The notes: a model not told the origin generated them from the sequence alone. Shown: positions 29,609 through 38,399, counted from the stretch's first letter. The stretch: 64,000 nucleotides of DNA from Macrococcoides animalis (GCF_047425875.1 NZ_CP179727.1:1736001-1800000); one strand, 5' to 3'. Translations and numbers: made by a program.

Positions 29609-30845
29609 ATTTCATGATTCTTTGATAAGTTTCTTCAGTGATTTTAGTGAAATGATTTGAGGGTATTTTACGAATTTGATTCATTGCACTCTGAATATAC
29701 TCTTTTGCTTTTTGTTGATTACCTAATCGTTCTTCATTTAATGCTAAATATGTTTCTTTATGTGCAATAACTGCAATATCAACCGGTGCATGAAACTCAA
29801 TATCGGGTTGATATGCATTTAGTGACAGTATCGCTTCGTCAAATTGTCCTTTTCGATAAAGTGCGACACCTTTTGTTAGCATCCATATATTTTTATTAAA
29901 TGCTTCAAAACCTTCTTCTGTATAATTTTCACTTTTTAAATATTCATGTTGATTATTAATTATATCTAGCAATGCATCATCTTCTTGTCGGTAAAAATGA
30001 TAAATCAATTTAGTGGTAAAGATGTCATACTTGTAGTTGAAATCGTCATCTAGAAATGGTTTCAAAACTTCAAATTTATTAAATGTTTGTTCATACATTT
30101 CAATGTTGTTATCTAACATGTATCCAAAACAAAAAGATTTATAAATTGAGGGTAGTAGTCGAAACGTCTTGTTTTTTAAGCATGCTTGCTCAGCTAACTT
30201 GATGTAAATGAATAGATTTTCTAAGTCATAACTAGAATAAGCATATGCAGAAATACTTAATAGCAGTCTCGGAATGGCATTTGGATCAGTTATTTCATAA
30301 TCATCTTTGTATTGCTTATATAGTTCAACACCATTTTCGAATGCTTGTTGATAATTATTTAATATAAAATGCATTGTAATTACATCATTTTCTACATCAA
30401 GTAAGGCATTTTTATCATCAAGGTCTTTGTAAATTTCTTTTGCCATATGCAAATAATCAAATGCGCTATGGTCATAGTTGATGGCTTTTGTATATGCATA
30501 CCATTGAAAAATAAATGCACCTTTTCTATTATGTTTAATTTGATTGATGATTGGATCAAGAAGTGCTTTAAACTCTTTTTCTCGATAAAACTTTGGTTTT
30601 TGTAGATGTTCTTTTATTTTGATGTACATTTCATTAGTTAATACTTCATCCCCATCTTCCAATAACACACTCACTGTCGTGTCTAACTGTTTTGCGATAT
30701 ATTCTAAACTCTCCATTGAAGGCTTGTTTTTACCATTTTCAATAAGACTCAACATGCCTTTTGTCATGTAATCTCCTGCAAGATCAACTAAGGTCATCTT
30801 TTTACTTTTACGTAACGTTCTAATTTTTTCACCTAATGTATTCAT
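29607..30845 (-). CDS. HTH transcriptional regulator with TPR repeats (Rgg/RRNPP-like)
   Basis: A 412-residue cytoplasmic regulator. Residues 1-65 form an XRE-type helix-turn-helix (MTLVDLAGDYMTKGMLSLIENGKNKPSMESLEYIAKQL); the rest is helical and looks like tetratricopeptide repeats ending near YNAYQPD and YLALNEERLGNQQKAKEYI. This architecture is typical of peptide-sensing RRNPP proteins, although no signal-peptide gene is seen nearby. RBS GGAGGT. Its predicted -10 lies inside operator 1, so it should autoregulate. It is divergent from an MFS transporter, the likely target. Confidence 0.82.
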   Translation of the reverse strand: MNTLGEKIRTLRKSKKMTLVDLAGDYMTKGMLSLIENGKNKPSMESLEYIAKQLDTTVSVLLEDGDEVLTNEMYIKIKEHLQKPKFYREKEFKALLDPIINQIKHNRKGAFIFQWYAYTKAINYDHSAFDYLHMAKEIYKDLDDKNALLDVENDVITMHFILNNYQQAFENGVELYKQYKDDYEITDPNAIPRLLLSISAYAYSSYDLENLFIYIKLAEQACLKNKTFRLLPSIYKSFCFGYMLDNNIEMYEQTFNKFEVLKPFLDDDFNYKYDIFTTKLIYHFYRQEDDALLDIINNQHEYLKSENYTEEGFEAFNKNIWMLTKGVALYRKGQFDEAILSLNAYQPDIEFHAPVDIAVIAHKETYLALNEERLGNQQKAKEYIQSAMNQIRKIPSNHFTKITEETYQRIMK

Positions 30846-30863
30846 AACGTACCTCCACTATTT

Positions 30864-30882
30864 AGTTTAATTATATTAAACT
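30864..30882. promoter_or_regulatory. Operator 1 of the regulator/MFS pair
   Basis: AGTTTAATTATATTAAACT, a palindrome with 8-bp perfect arms. On the minus strand it contains TATAAT of the regulator promoter (TTGAAT, 17 bases, TATAAT). Confidence 0.7.
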
Positions 30883-30887
30883 CTTTC

Positions 30888-30916
30888 TTGCAATTCAAAT
30901 CTTTATTCTATATAAT
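30888..30916 (+). promoter_or_regulatory. MFS transporter promoter
   Basis: TTGCAA (30888-30893), 17-base spacer, TATAAT (30911-30916); bracketed by operators 1 and 2. Confidence 0.75.
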
Positions 30917-30917
30917 T

Positions 30918-30936
30918 AGTTTAATTAAATTAAACT
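30918..30936. promoter_or_regulatory. Operator 2 of the regulator/MFS pair
   Basis: AGTTTAATTAAATTAAACT, a palindrome with 9-bp perfect arms, one base after the -10 box and 54 bases centre-to-centre from operator 1. Confidence 0.7.
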
Positions 30937-30953
30937 TAATCGGAGGGGAAGAT

Positions 30954-32228
30954 ATGGAAAAGGAATTGAAGGAGTCATTTCGTCAAATGTATTTATTAAT
31001 TTTAAGCACCATGATTGCAAGTCTCGGCATATCTATTTATAGTTTCGGGATTAGTTTCTATATTTTATCTGCCACAGGTTCCGCTAAATTATTCTCGATT
31101 AACTTAGCAATGAGTGTACTTGGTAGAATTGTTGTTACACCTTTATCAGGTTATTTAGCAGACAATTATAATCGAAAGAAAGTAATTTTTTGGAGTATTT
31201 TTATTGAAGCGATGTTAGTATTATTCCTATTAATTTATATTCACTTTCTAGGATTCAATATTATAGTTTTATATATCGTCACTTTTTTAGCTGCTTTTAT
31301 TTCTAGTGCGAGTAGTCCTAGCTTTATGGCATCTATTCCACATATCGTCCATAACGAGCATCTACAAAAAACAATGGGTTATAATTCTACTGCGAGTAGT
31401 TTATCAATGCTATTAGGTCCCGTATTAGGTGGATTGCTATATGGATTTGTTTCTAAAGAATTATTCTTAATAATATTTATCATTGCATATATAATTGCAA
31501 GCCTGGTTATCTTAATGATTAACTTCGAATTATATAAAAAGAAAGTTGATAATGAGATCGATGAAAAGATTGAAAAAGAGAGTATCATTAAGAGTTTTAA
31601 GTTTGGTTTGAAATATATTTGGCATCATGACATACTTCGTACGTTACTGATACTTTTTATGTCATTAAATTTCTTTGTATCAGGGTTGAATATTGGTATG
31701 AGTAAGATTATTATTGGTCATTTCAAAGCGAGTTCAGAAATGATGGGGATTTTAGAAGCATCGTTTAGTATAGGTGTTTTAATCGGAGGTATCGTTGTTG
31801 GAAGTAAGAAAAAATTTAAAAATCCATTCCCCGTACTAAAAATCGGCTTACTTTTAGAAGGTGTATTCTTAATCATCATTAGTGTGCCATTATTATTAAT
31901 GAGTGGATTATGGCCAGTATATATTACATTCTTTATCGTAGGTTTATTATTAGGAATAACAGCCCAATTTGTAAATACACCAATGTTTGTCTTCTTTCAG
32001 GAGTTCATTGATGAGCAGGTACAAGGAAGAGTATTTTCAGTAATTAATCTTACTGCACAATTGTTGATGCCTGTATCCTACATCTTATTTGGTATTATTT
32101 TTGATCAAGGGTTATATGGTATCACATTCTTAATATGTGGTGTAAGTTGTATTGTCCTCGTATTAAGCATAATGAATCAGAAATTTAATGTGAAAACGAC
32201 AAGATTTTTAAGCCAAGCATCTTCATAA
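30954..32228 (+). CDS. MFS transporter (MdfA/macrolide-efflux-like)
   Basis: The ATG at 30954 follows CGGAGGGGAA; the frame is open upstream but lies in the promoter. The 424-residue protein has 12 hydrophobic segments in two halves with a central loop rich in Lys and Glu (about residues 190-215). The motif GYLADNYNRKKV between segments 2 and 3 is MFS motif A. It resembles macrolide efflux/enterobactin-exporter type MFS_3 proteins. A drug or metabolite exporter under control of the divergent TPR regulator is the simplest reading; the substrate is unknown. Confidence 0.85.
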   Translation: MEKELKESFRQMYLLILSTMIASLGISIYSFGISFYILSATGSAKLFSINLAMSVLGRIVVTPLSGYLADNYNRKKVIFWSIFIEAMLVLFLLIYIHFLGFNIIVLYIVTFLAAFISSASSPSFMASIPHIVHNEHLQKTMGYNSTASSLSMLLGPVLGGLLYGFVSKELFLIIFIIAYIIASLVILMINFELYKKKVDNEIDEKIEKESIIKSFKFGLKYIWHHDILRTLLILFMSLNFFVSGLNIGMSKIIIGHFKASSEMMGILEASFSIGVLIGGIVVGSKKKFKNPFPVLKIGLLLEGVFLIIISVPLLLMSGLWPVYITFFIVGLLLGITAQFVNTPMFVFFQEFIDEQVQGRVFSVINLTAQLLMPVSYILFGIIFDQGLYGITFLICGVSCIVLVLSIMNQKFNVKTTRFLSQASS

Positions 32229-32232
32229 ATAT

Positions 32233-32270
32233 AAGCCAACCATCTCACGAACGAGATGGTTGGCTTTTTC
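32233..32270. terminator. Bidirectional terminator between MFS and EamA genes
   Basis: AAGCCAACCATCTC pairs with GAGATGGTTGGCTT between convergent genes. Confidence 0.9.
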
Positions 32271-33159
32271 CTTTTGAATTTAATATTGAAATAAACAAAA
32301 CTACGCCTAATATAATCAGCATTCCGATACTTTGAATGATATTAAACGGCTGCTTCAACCAAATAATGCTGAGTATGACTGCGGTCAGGGGCTCGATACA
32401 TCCTAACAATGCTGTAAGTTGTGGATCAATGTATTTTGTACTCAGTAGATATAAGAAGAATGCCATTGCAGTACCAAAGATGATTACAAATACGATATAG
32501 AAATTTCCCATCAACCCGAAGTCTAATGGATTGATATTCCAGTGCCTATTAAATAGGCTAATGAATAAACCAGCAAATAGCATTGCCCACCCAACGATGA
32601 CAAGTGGCGTGTTATGGACAAAGAGCCTACCAGCATACATTGTATAGAATGCTGCAGCAACAGCTGACAATAGCCCCCATATGATTGCTGATGGTGCAAC
32701 AACGACATTGTTTATGTTTCCACTAGTAAGGAGTAAGAATGTTCCGAATGTTGATATCAAGATAATGATTAAATCAATAAGCCTAAAAACAGTTTTTCGT
32801 GTAAGTAACAGATAAGTCAGGATAACAATGGGTGCTAAATACTGCAACAATGTTGCTACTGCAGCATTTCCTCCTTCAATTGATGCAAGATATGTATATT
32901 GCACGGCGAGCATGCCAAATATTGAGTATATCAAGAGTTGAAAGAAGCTATGTTTATGATTAAATATATTCATTACATGTTGTTTTCTTAATTTCGCAAG
33001 GAGTAATAAGAATAATCCGCTTAAGATGAGTCGTATCGTAATAAACCAATCCAGTGGAATTTGATAGCCTTCAAAGAGTTGCTGTGAAATCGTTCCTCCA
33101 ACACCCCAAAATATTGCACCAAGTGTAACATACATTATTCCTTTTAACTGTTTATTCAT
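32245..33159 (-). CDS. EamA/DMT family transporter
   Basis: A 304-residue drug/metabolite transporter with ten membrane segments arranged as two EamA repeats (LGAIFWGVGGTISQQLF at the start and IIWGLLSAVAAAFYTMYAGR in the second half). CIEPLTAVILSIIWL is the usual late-repeat signature. RBS AAAGGGGTG. Such proteins export amino acids or other metabolites; the substrate is unknown. An imperfect dyad lies about 20 bases upstream of its start. Confidence 0.87.
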   Translation of the reverse strand: MNKQLKGIMYVTLGAIFWGVGGTISQQLFEGYQIPLDWFITIRLILSGLFLLLLAKLRKQHVMNIFNHKHSFFQLLIYSIFGMLAVQYTYLASIEGGNAAVATLLQYLAPIVILTYLLLTRKTVFRLIDLIIILISTFGTFLLLTSGNINNVVVAPSAIIWGLLSAVAAAFYTMYAGRLFVHNTPLVIVGWAMLFAGLFISLFNRHWNINPLDFGLMGNFYIVFVIIFGTAMAFFLYLLSTKYIDPQLTALLGCIEPLTAVILSIIWLKQPFNIIQSIGMLIILGVVLFISILNSKGKSQPSRS

Positions 33160-33282
33160 TATTTCACCCCTTTAAAGTGTTATCTTGATTATAAAATTCT
33201 GAATATTGTGATGTCAAGATGACAATTATATTGAATCTAGGGTAAAATAAATGAACAAAATAATAATGAAAAGAGCATTCTT

Positions 33283-34098
33283 ATGACAACGATTGATATT
33301 AACGGAATAACACTAAATTACAAAATAGAAGGTGAAGGAAATCCAGCTTATTTTTTTCACGGCAATGGTGTAGATTTGACGAGTCATTTCGAACTATATG
33401 ATGATATATTTTATAACTATAAGCGCATTTATTTAGACATTCCAGGTATGGGTGAATCTGAAGCAGATTTAGGGTTAAATAGTACGAACGATATTCTAGA
33501 TGTAGTCTTAGACTTTATCAAAGAAATGACGGGAGAAGATAAATTTATACTCATAGGTCATTCTTACGGTAGTTATATGTGTCTTGGTGTCATGGATCGA
33601 TTACAAGAGCAAGTGAAAGCGAGTTTTATCACTTGTCCAGTTGTAGAAGGTCAGAAGCATTTAAGAACGATTGAAAAGTTAAATCGTCAAATTGATGAAA
33701 AATTTGAAGTGACGGAAGATAAAGATTATTATAAAGATTTTTTAAGTATGACGGTACGTATCAATCAAGAAACGTGGGAATTATTCAGACGATTAATGGT
33801 GCCAGGGATAAAACGTGCGAATAATCAATTTATGAAGAACTTGCGCCGTCAGGATAATAAATTTTACCAGTTTAGATGTGAGGATAATATTCAAATTCAT
33901 GCATCTACGCAAGTTTATGTCTTACTAGGGCAGTATGATAACGTTGTAGGTTACAAGGACCAAATTCGTTTCTTTGAGCCAAGTAATCATATTAAAACTG
34001 TAATTTTAACCAATACAGGTCACAATCCTATGATAGATGCTTATGATGAAGTACGTCGATTAGCAACCGAGTTTGTTTCATTGTGTGATCATTTATAG
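33283..34098 (+). CDS. Alpha/beta hydrolase
   Basis: A 271-residue cytoplasmic hydrolase. AYFFHGNGVD is the oxyanion loop, LIGHSYGSYMCLG the nucleophile elbow (Ser), and TGHNPMIDAYDEV holds the catalytic His; VLLGQYDNVVG supplies the likely Asp. The ribosome site is weak. It resembles general esterase/lipase-like hydrolases. The gene is alone, so the substrate cannot be guessed. Confidence 0.85.
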   Translation: MTTIDINGITLNYKIEGEGNPAYFFHGNGVDLTSHFELYDDIFYNYKRIYLDIPGMGESEADLGLNSTNDILDVVLDFIKEMTGEDKFILIGHSYGSYMCLGVMDRLQEQVKASFITCPVVEGQKHLRTIEKLNRQIDEKFEVTEDKDYYKDFLSMTVRINQETWELFRRLMVPGIKRANNQFMKNLRRQDNKFYQFRCEDNIQIHASTQVYVLLGQYDNVVGYKDQIRFFEPSNHIKTVILTNTGHNPMIDAYDEVRRLATEFVSLCDHL

Positions 34099-34099
34099 C

Positions 34100-34474
34100 T
34101 TAGTTGATATAATTGACAATGATAATATACAGATAGTATAAAGTGATAATCCAAAATAATAGAATAGGCAACGCAAAGTACCAACGTTTTAAATCACGTG
34201 TTGTAAGGGTCTTTGCTTCTTCAATACATTGAGTAAACACTTCATCAGGTATGAGTTTAATTGTAAGTGCGATGAAAAATGGTAACAGTAAAATATCATC
34301 TAAATAACCTAGCACTGGTATGAAGTCAGGTATTAAATCTATCGGTGATAATGCATAAATGATTGTTATCAATGCCAAAACCTTAGCGAGTATTGGCGTT
34401 TCTTTTTTACTCAAAGCAATAAATATTGCGGGTACATCTATTTTGAGTTTTTTGGCACGTGTTTTTAAGTCCAT
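34100..34474 (-). CDS. YkvA family membrane protein (DUF1232)
   Basis: I chose the ATG at 34474 (MDLKTRAKKL), preceded by GCGAGGT. The 124-residue protein has the DUF1232 core LALITIIYALSPIDLIPDFIPVLGYLDDILLLPF, which names the YkvA family, and a C-terminal membrane segment. Function is unknown in all members; some relatives are linked to metal tolerance. It converges on the hydrolase gene with one base between them. Confidence 0.85.
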   Translation of the reverse strand: MDLKTRAKKLKIDVPAIFIALSKKETPILAKVLALITIIYALSPIDLIPDFIPVLGYLDDILLLPFFIALTIKLIPDEVFTQCIEEAKTLTTRDLKRWYFALPILLFWIITLYYLYIIIVNYIN

Positions 34475-34616
34475 TACAATACCTCGCTTTATTAATAGCA
34501 TCATATCACATATTAAATTATGGCTTCACTGATTAGTAATAATACGGAATTATTCTAATTTATAATTGTGTTAAAATATAGTAAAAGAGGATGACAAAAT
34601 TAACGAGGTAAACTAT

Positions 34617-35108
34617 ATGCGTAAAATAATTGTAATCGGTTGTCCAGGTAGTGGAAAAAGCACTTTTTCAAGACGCTTAGGTGAAATGCTGAATATAGAA
34701 GTTGTACATTTAGATATACTGAATTGGAATGCGGATAAAACTGTTGTAGAGGGTGATGTGTTTTTAAATCGATTAGAAGCGGCAATACAAAAAGAAAGCT
34801 GGATTATAGATGGCAATTATGGTTCTACATTAGAAATGCGTTTTAAAGCGTGCGACACTGTATTCTTTCTAGATATTCCAACGCGTGATTGTTTAGCGGG
34901 TATTGAAGCTCGCAAAGGTATAGAACGTGTTGATATGCCTTGGGTTGAAACAGAAGAGACAGATCCTGAATTTATCGATTTTATTATGAACTATAAGCAT
35001 AAGAATCGACCAGTAGTTCTTGATTTAATATCGAAATATCCTGAAAAAGTAGCAATAATATTCAAGTCGAGAGAAGAAGCGAATGCGTATTTAATGTCTT
35101 ATATATAA
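34617..35108 (+). CDS. P-loop kinase-like protein (topology modulation/FlaR type)
   Basis: A 163-residue protein with an adenylate-kinase-like fold. Walker A GCPGSGKST (residues 8-16) and VVHLDILNW are followed by DGNYGSTLEMRF and VFFLDIPT. It matches the family annotated as DNA topology modulation protein FlaR, in practice small-molecule kinases of unknown substrate. RBS GAGGTAA. It is followed by a cupin and a kinase-like gene on the same strand. Confidence 0.83.
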   Translation: MRKIIVIGCPGSGKSTFSRRLGEMLNIEVVHLDILNWNADKTVVEGDVFLNRLEAAIQKESWIIDGNYGSTLEMRFKACDTVFFLDIPTRDCLAGIEARKGIERVDMPWVETEETDPEFIDFIMNYKHKNRPVVLDLISKYPEKVAIIFKSREEANAYLMSYI

Positions 35109-35193
35109 TGCATCCATCATATAGGGTGCATTATTTTTATTGAATAATATAACTTGCGTTATAATAGAGATACTAATTTCGAGGAGTGATAAT

Positions 35194-35601
35194 ATGGTAA
35201 AACATGAAGATGTAAAAAACGGTGTGATTTTTCCTGTAGGAGAGAAGAACGAAGCATTTAGTCAGTACTTCATTGGACAAAGCTATTTAAATTTACTCGT
35301 AAATAATGAAAACGTCAATGTAAATGTTGGGAACGTGACATTTGAACCAGCTTGTCGTAATAACTGGCATATCCACCATGAAGGCTTCCAAATCTTACTT
35401 GTAACAGGTGGAGAAGGTTGGTATCAAGAAGACGGTAAAGCAGCGCAATTATTAAAAGCAGGGGATGTCATTGTAACGCATGATGGTATTAAACATTGGC
35501 ATGGTGCTACAAAAGACAGCTGGTTTGAACATATTGCGATTACTGCAGGAAGACCTGAATGGTTAGAGCCTGTGGAAGATGAATGGTATAACAATCTATA
35601 A
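35194..35601 (+). CDS. Cupin domain protein
   Basis: The ATG at 35194 follows GAGGAGTGAT. The 135-residue protein is a single beta-barrel cupin: WHIHHEGFQILLVTGGEGWYQEDG supplies His and Glu/Gln metal ligands and GDVIVTHDGIKHWHGA the second motif. It resembles the carboxymuconolactone-associated cupin group. Its stop TAA overlaps the ATG of the next gene, so the two are translationally coupled. Reaction unknown. Confidence 0.85.
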   Translation: MVKHEDVKNGVIFPVGEKNEAFSQYFIGQSYLNLLVNNENVNVNVGNVTFEPACRNNWHIHHEGFQILLVTGGEGWYQEDGKAAQLLKAGDVIVTHDGIKHWHGATKDSWFEHIAITAGRPEWLEPVEDEWYNNL

Positions 35602-36413
35602 TGTTAGCGCATCCGAAAAGCATTATTCAGACGTTACAGGATAGACATTATTTTAGTGGACAGTGCATCGTTACTGAAATTACGAGTGGTACTTCAAGCA
35701 CAGTTTTCTTTATTGATGATTATAGTAAAAAATTTATTTTAAAGTTAAACGAAGAGAAAATAATCCAATCTGAAGTAGCATTTTTGAAGCGGTATGCTCA
35801 TCTTGCAGCTTTTCCAAATGTGATTAGTACAGATGATAGAACGTTTATATTAATGGAATGGCTTGCTGGAGAGATGTTGTCGAAAGACTATAGTAAGATG
35901 AAATTATTACAATCAATAGCCTTCATGAAGCAGTATGATCATTGTGGTCAAGAAATCGGTTATTTAAGTGATTTGAAAGATGACTTTAAAATATTCTTAA
36001 AGGATGAGCTTGAATTACAACGTTTAATTCTAAGTGATTATATCGATATTGATTTATTGTTAGAAACGTTACATTCAACTGCATTACCTGAAGAAATACC
36101 AACGTATGTGCATGGTGATTTTGGGTATCATAATATGATGTTACATGATGGAACGATACGCGTCATTGATCCAACACCGATGCAAAACTTGATTTTGTAT
36201 GAATTACTATTTTTATATTTTTCTAGTCCGATGGATATTAATAATGATACATTTAAAGCGTATTACCGTCATTATCAAAAATATGCTGTCATGTCATTTG
36301 ATGACTTTAAAGTTTATGCTCAAGCGATACTCGCATTACGCATCTCAACGAGTACAAGACATCATCCAGAAGATACAGATTCCTATATTAACATAATGAA
36401 CAAGATGTATTAA
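35601..36413 (+). CDS. Aminoglycoside phosphotransferase family kinase-like protein
   Basis: A 270-residue APH/choline-kinase-fold protein. The catalytic loop HGDFGYHNMML and the metal loop IRVIDPTPM (in place of the usual IDW or IDF) are visible, with ILMEWLAGEML upstream. It starts at an ATG overlapping the cupin stop codon. Homologues phosphorylate diverse small molecules; resistance to aminoglycosides should not be assumed. The cupin partner hints at a shared metabolite. Confidence 0.82.
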   Translation: MLAHPKSIIQTLQDRHYFSGQCIVTEITSGTSSTVFFIDDYSKKFILKLNEEKIIQSEVAFLKRYAHLAAFPNVISTDDRTFILMEWLAGEMLSKDYSKMKLLQSIAFMKQYDHCGQEIGYLSDLKDDFKIFLKDELELQRLILSDYIDIDLLLETLHSTALPEEIPTYVHGDFGYHNMMLHDGTIRVIDPTPMQNLILYELLFLYFSSPMDINNDTFKAYYRHYQKYAVMSFDDFKVYAQAILALRISTSTRHHPEDTDSYINIMNKMY

Positions 36414-36455
36414 AAAAATGCAACTCATTGAATCAGTGAGTTGCATTTTTTATAA
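36412..36455. terminator. Bidirectional terminator
   Basis: AATGCAACTCA pairs with TGAGTTGCATT; A- and T-tracts flank it, serving the kinase gene and the leftward clpP-like gene. Confidence 0.9.
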
Positions 36456-36457
36456 AA

Positions 36458-37012
36458 TTAGATTTCATTTTGATTTGTGATGATTTTATTAACAATTCCG
36501 TAATCTAAAGCTTCTTGCGTGCTTAACCAATAATCACGGCCAGTATGTTGTTCAACTTCTTCTAGCGGTTTACCAGTTTCACGTGCGATTAATTCATTTA
36601 ACTTTTGACGTGTACGGATAATTTCTTTTGCAGTGATTTCCATGTTTGACGCTTGTCCTTGTGTACCACCACTAGGTTGGTGAATCATGAAACGTGTATT
36701 TGGTAATGCATAGCGATTTTCCTTCTTACCAGATAAGTAAATCAGTACGCCAGCACTTACTACCCATCCAGCCCCGATAATTTTGACTTCTGATTCGATA
36801 AAATTAATCATGTCATGAATTAAATATCCTGAATCAACATGTCCACCAGGAGAAGAAATAATTAATTTGATAGGTTCGTGGTTAATTGAATCTAATAATA
36901 ATAATTGATTGACAACTTCTTTCGCTGATTTATCATCGATACCACCAGAAATAAGAATTGTACGTGATTCTATCATTTTCTCTAACATAATATCTTTGTT
37001 TTCATTTGTCAT
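36458..37012 (-). CDS. ClpP-like serine protease, second paralogue
   Basis: A 184-residue S14 family protein. The expected catalytic residues are present: S86 in GWVVSAGVL (housekeeping ClpP usually has AASMG here), H111 in RFMIHQPSGG and D160 in GRDYWLS. The length and IISSPGGHVDSG loop match ClpP, but the divergence suggests a paralogue like Bacillus ClpP2 or Listeria ClpP1. The N-terminal region is short, so docking to Clp ATPases is uncertain. RBS AGGAGG. A CtsR-like box covers its -35 element. S. aureus is known for a single ClpP. Confidence 0.85.
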   Translation of the reverse strand: MTNENKDIMLEKMIESRTILISGGIDDKSAKEVVNQLLLLDSINHEPIKLIISSPGGHVDSGYLIHDMINFIESEVKIIGAGWVVSAGVLIYLSGKKENRYALPNTRFMIHQPSGGTQGQASNMEITAKEIIRTRQKLNELIARETGKPLEEVEQHTGRDYWLSTQEALDYGIVNKIITNQNEI

Positions 37013-37041
37013 AATGTGCCTCCTATAAGCTTATTTATTTC

Positions 37042-37071
37042 ATTTTATTGCTTTGGTCAATTTAAGTCAAA
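37042..37071 (-). promoter_or_regulatory. clpP-paralogue promoter with CtsR-like box
   Basis: On the minus strand TTGACT (37070-37065), 17 bases, TAAAAT (37047-37042). The plus strand at 37055-37071 reads GGTCAATTTAAGTCAAA, two mismatches from the CtsR heptad repeat RGTCAAANANRGTCAAA, and covers the -35. Confidence 0.65.
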
Positions 37072-37167
37072 AAATATGGTTTAATATAATTTGATAATTA
37101 CTCTATATATTTATAAAAATTCTGTTATGATGAGTAAAACAATGACTTCAAAAGGAAAGGTGAACAT

Positions 37168-38214
37168 ATGAAATTCAATGCAAAACAGTTTTTTTCGAAT
37201 ATTTTAAATGGTATGGCAGCAGGGATTGTAGTTGCTTTAGTACCAAACGCGATGTTAGGTGAATTATTTAAATATTTAGCACAATATCACTCAATATTCA
37301 CAAATTTAGGGCAATTATTGATTATATTCCAATTTTGTTTAAGTGCATTAGCAGGGATCACAATCAGTCAACAATTCAAATTTAACGGATTACAGACTGC
37401 AATTCTATCTGGTGCATCTGTGTTAGGTTCAGGTGCAGTTCAATTTAATGGTAAAGGATTTATGTTTGTAGGTATCGGTGACATTATTAATATGATGTTT
37501 ACGATTGCAATCAGTGCATTCTTACTTACGATATTAGGTAATAAAATGGGCAGTTTAAATATAGTCTTCTTACCGTTAATAGCTGGTATACTGCCAGGGT
37601 TTATAGGTTCATTATCATTACCTTTCGTTAAACAATTTACTGGTGCAATTGGTCAATTAATTCAGCATTTCACTACCTTAAATCCTTTGTTAATGTGCAT
37701 ATTAATTGCGATGAGTTTTAGTATATTAATGGCAACACCAATTTCGCTTGTTGCAATTGCAACGGTTATTAGTTTATCAGGATTAGGCAGTGGCGCTGCA
37801 AACCTGGGGATTGTAGCTTGTTGTTATACTTTTATTTTTGGTTCTTTACGTGTGAACGATAAAGGGACTGTTACAACATTAATAATTGGTGCCGCAAAAA
37901 TGATGATGCCTGTTTACTTCAAACATCCGATCATTATTGTAGCATTACTGATTAACGGTTTAGTCGCAGGTTTATGTGCATACTTCTTTCATGTACAAGG
38001 AACACCAATGTCAGCAGGTTTTGGTTATACTGGATTGGTGGGTCCAATAAATGCACTTAAGTTTATGGAAGGCAGTTTCACCCAAAATGTGATCAGCTTA
38101 TTATTGGCTTACGTTGTCATTCCATTACCAATTGCTTTTGGAACACATCAAATATTAAAAAAAGTGTTACCACGTTATAATGACGAAATATATTTATATA
38201 AAGCAGAACAGTAA
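37168..38214 (+). CDS. PTS transporter subunit IIC-type membrane protein
   Basis: A 348-residue membrane protein with about nine or ten hydrophobic segments, matching the PTS_EIIC_2 group. GITISQQFKFNGLQTAIL and GSGAVQFNGKGFMFVGIGD are typical conserved loops. No IIA, IIB or regulator gene is next to it, and this group often stands alone, so sugar transport is unproven. It is divergent from the clpP paralogue. RBS AAAGG. A large nested palindrome follows it. Confidence 0.8.
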   Translation: MKFNAKQFFSNILNGMAAGIVVALVPNAMLGELFKYLAQYHSIFTNLGQLLIIFQFCLSALAGITISQQFKFNGLQTAILSGASVLGSGAVQFNGKGFMFVGIGDIINMMFTIAISAFLLTILGNKMGSLNIVFLPLIAGILPGFIGSLSLPFVKQFTGAIGQLIQHFTTLNPLLMCILIAMSFSILMATPISLVAIATVISLSGLGSGAANLGIVACCYTFIFGSLRVNDKGTVTTLIIGAAKMMMPVYFKHPIIIVALLINGLVAGLCAYFFHVQGTPMSAGFGYTGLVGPINALKFMEGSFTQNVISLLLAYVVIPLPIAFGTHQILKKVLPRYNDEIYLYKAEQ

Positions 38215-38228
38215 TTGATGCATAAAGT

Positions 38229-38399
38229 AACTGGGACAGAAATGTTCTGCCACAATTAAAAACCGAACGAAACTATTAAATCGCTGAAGTGAAGTGCACC
38301 CCAAAAGTTAGATTTTAGGTCTAACTTTTGGGGTGCACTACATTTGTGATTTAAAGATCGTTCGGTTTTTGTCGTATTGGTAACTTCTGTTGCGCAGTT
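38229..38399. repeat. Nested intergenic palindrome (about 170 bp)
   Basis: Three nested inverted repeats: an outer imperfect AACTG..ACAGAA/TTCTGT..CAGTT pair, a perfect 13-bp pair (38258-38270 with 38358-38370), and a perfect 20-bp inner pair (38293-38312 with 38320-38339). No coding frame. This accounts for the gap between the PTS IIC-type gene and the aminotransferase. Confidence 0.85.

Noticed and set aside
35601..36413. Aminoglycoside resistance gene
   Set aside because: Only the kinase fold is visible; it is coupled to a cupin and has IDP rather than the usual IDW/IDF metal loop, so a metabolic kinase is more likely.
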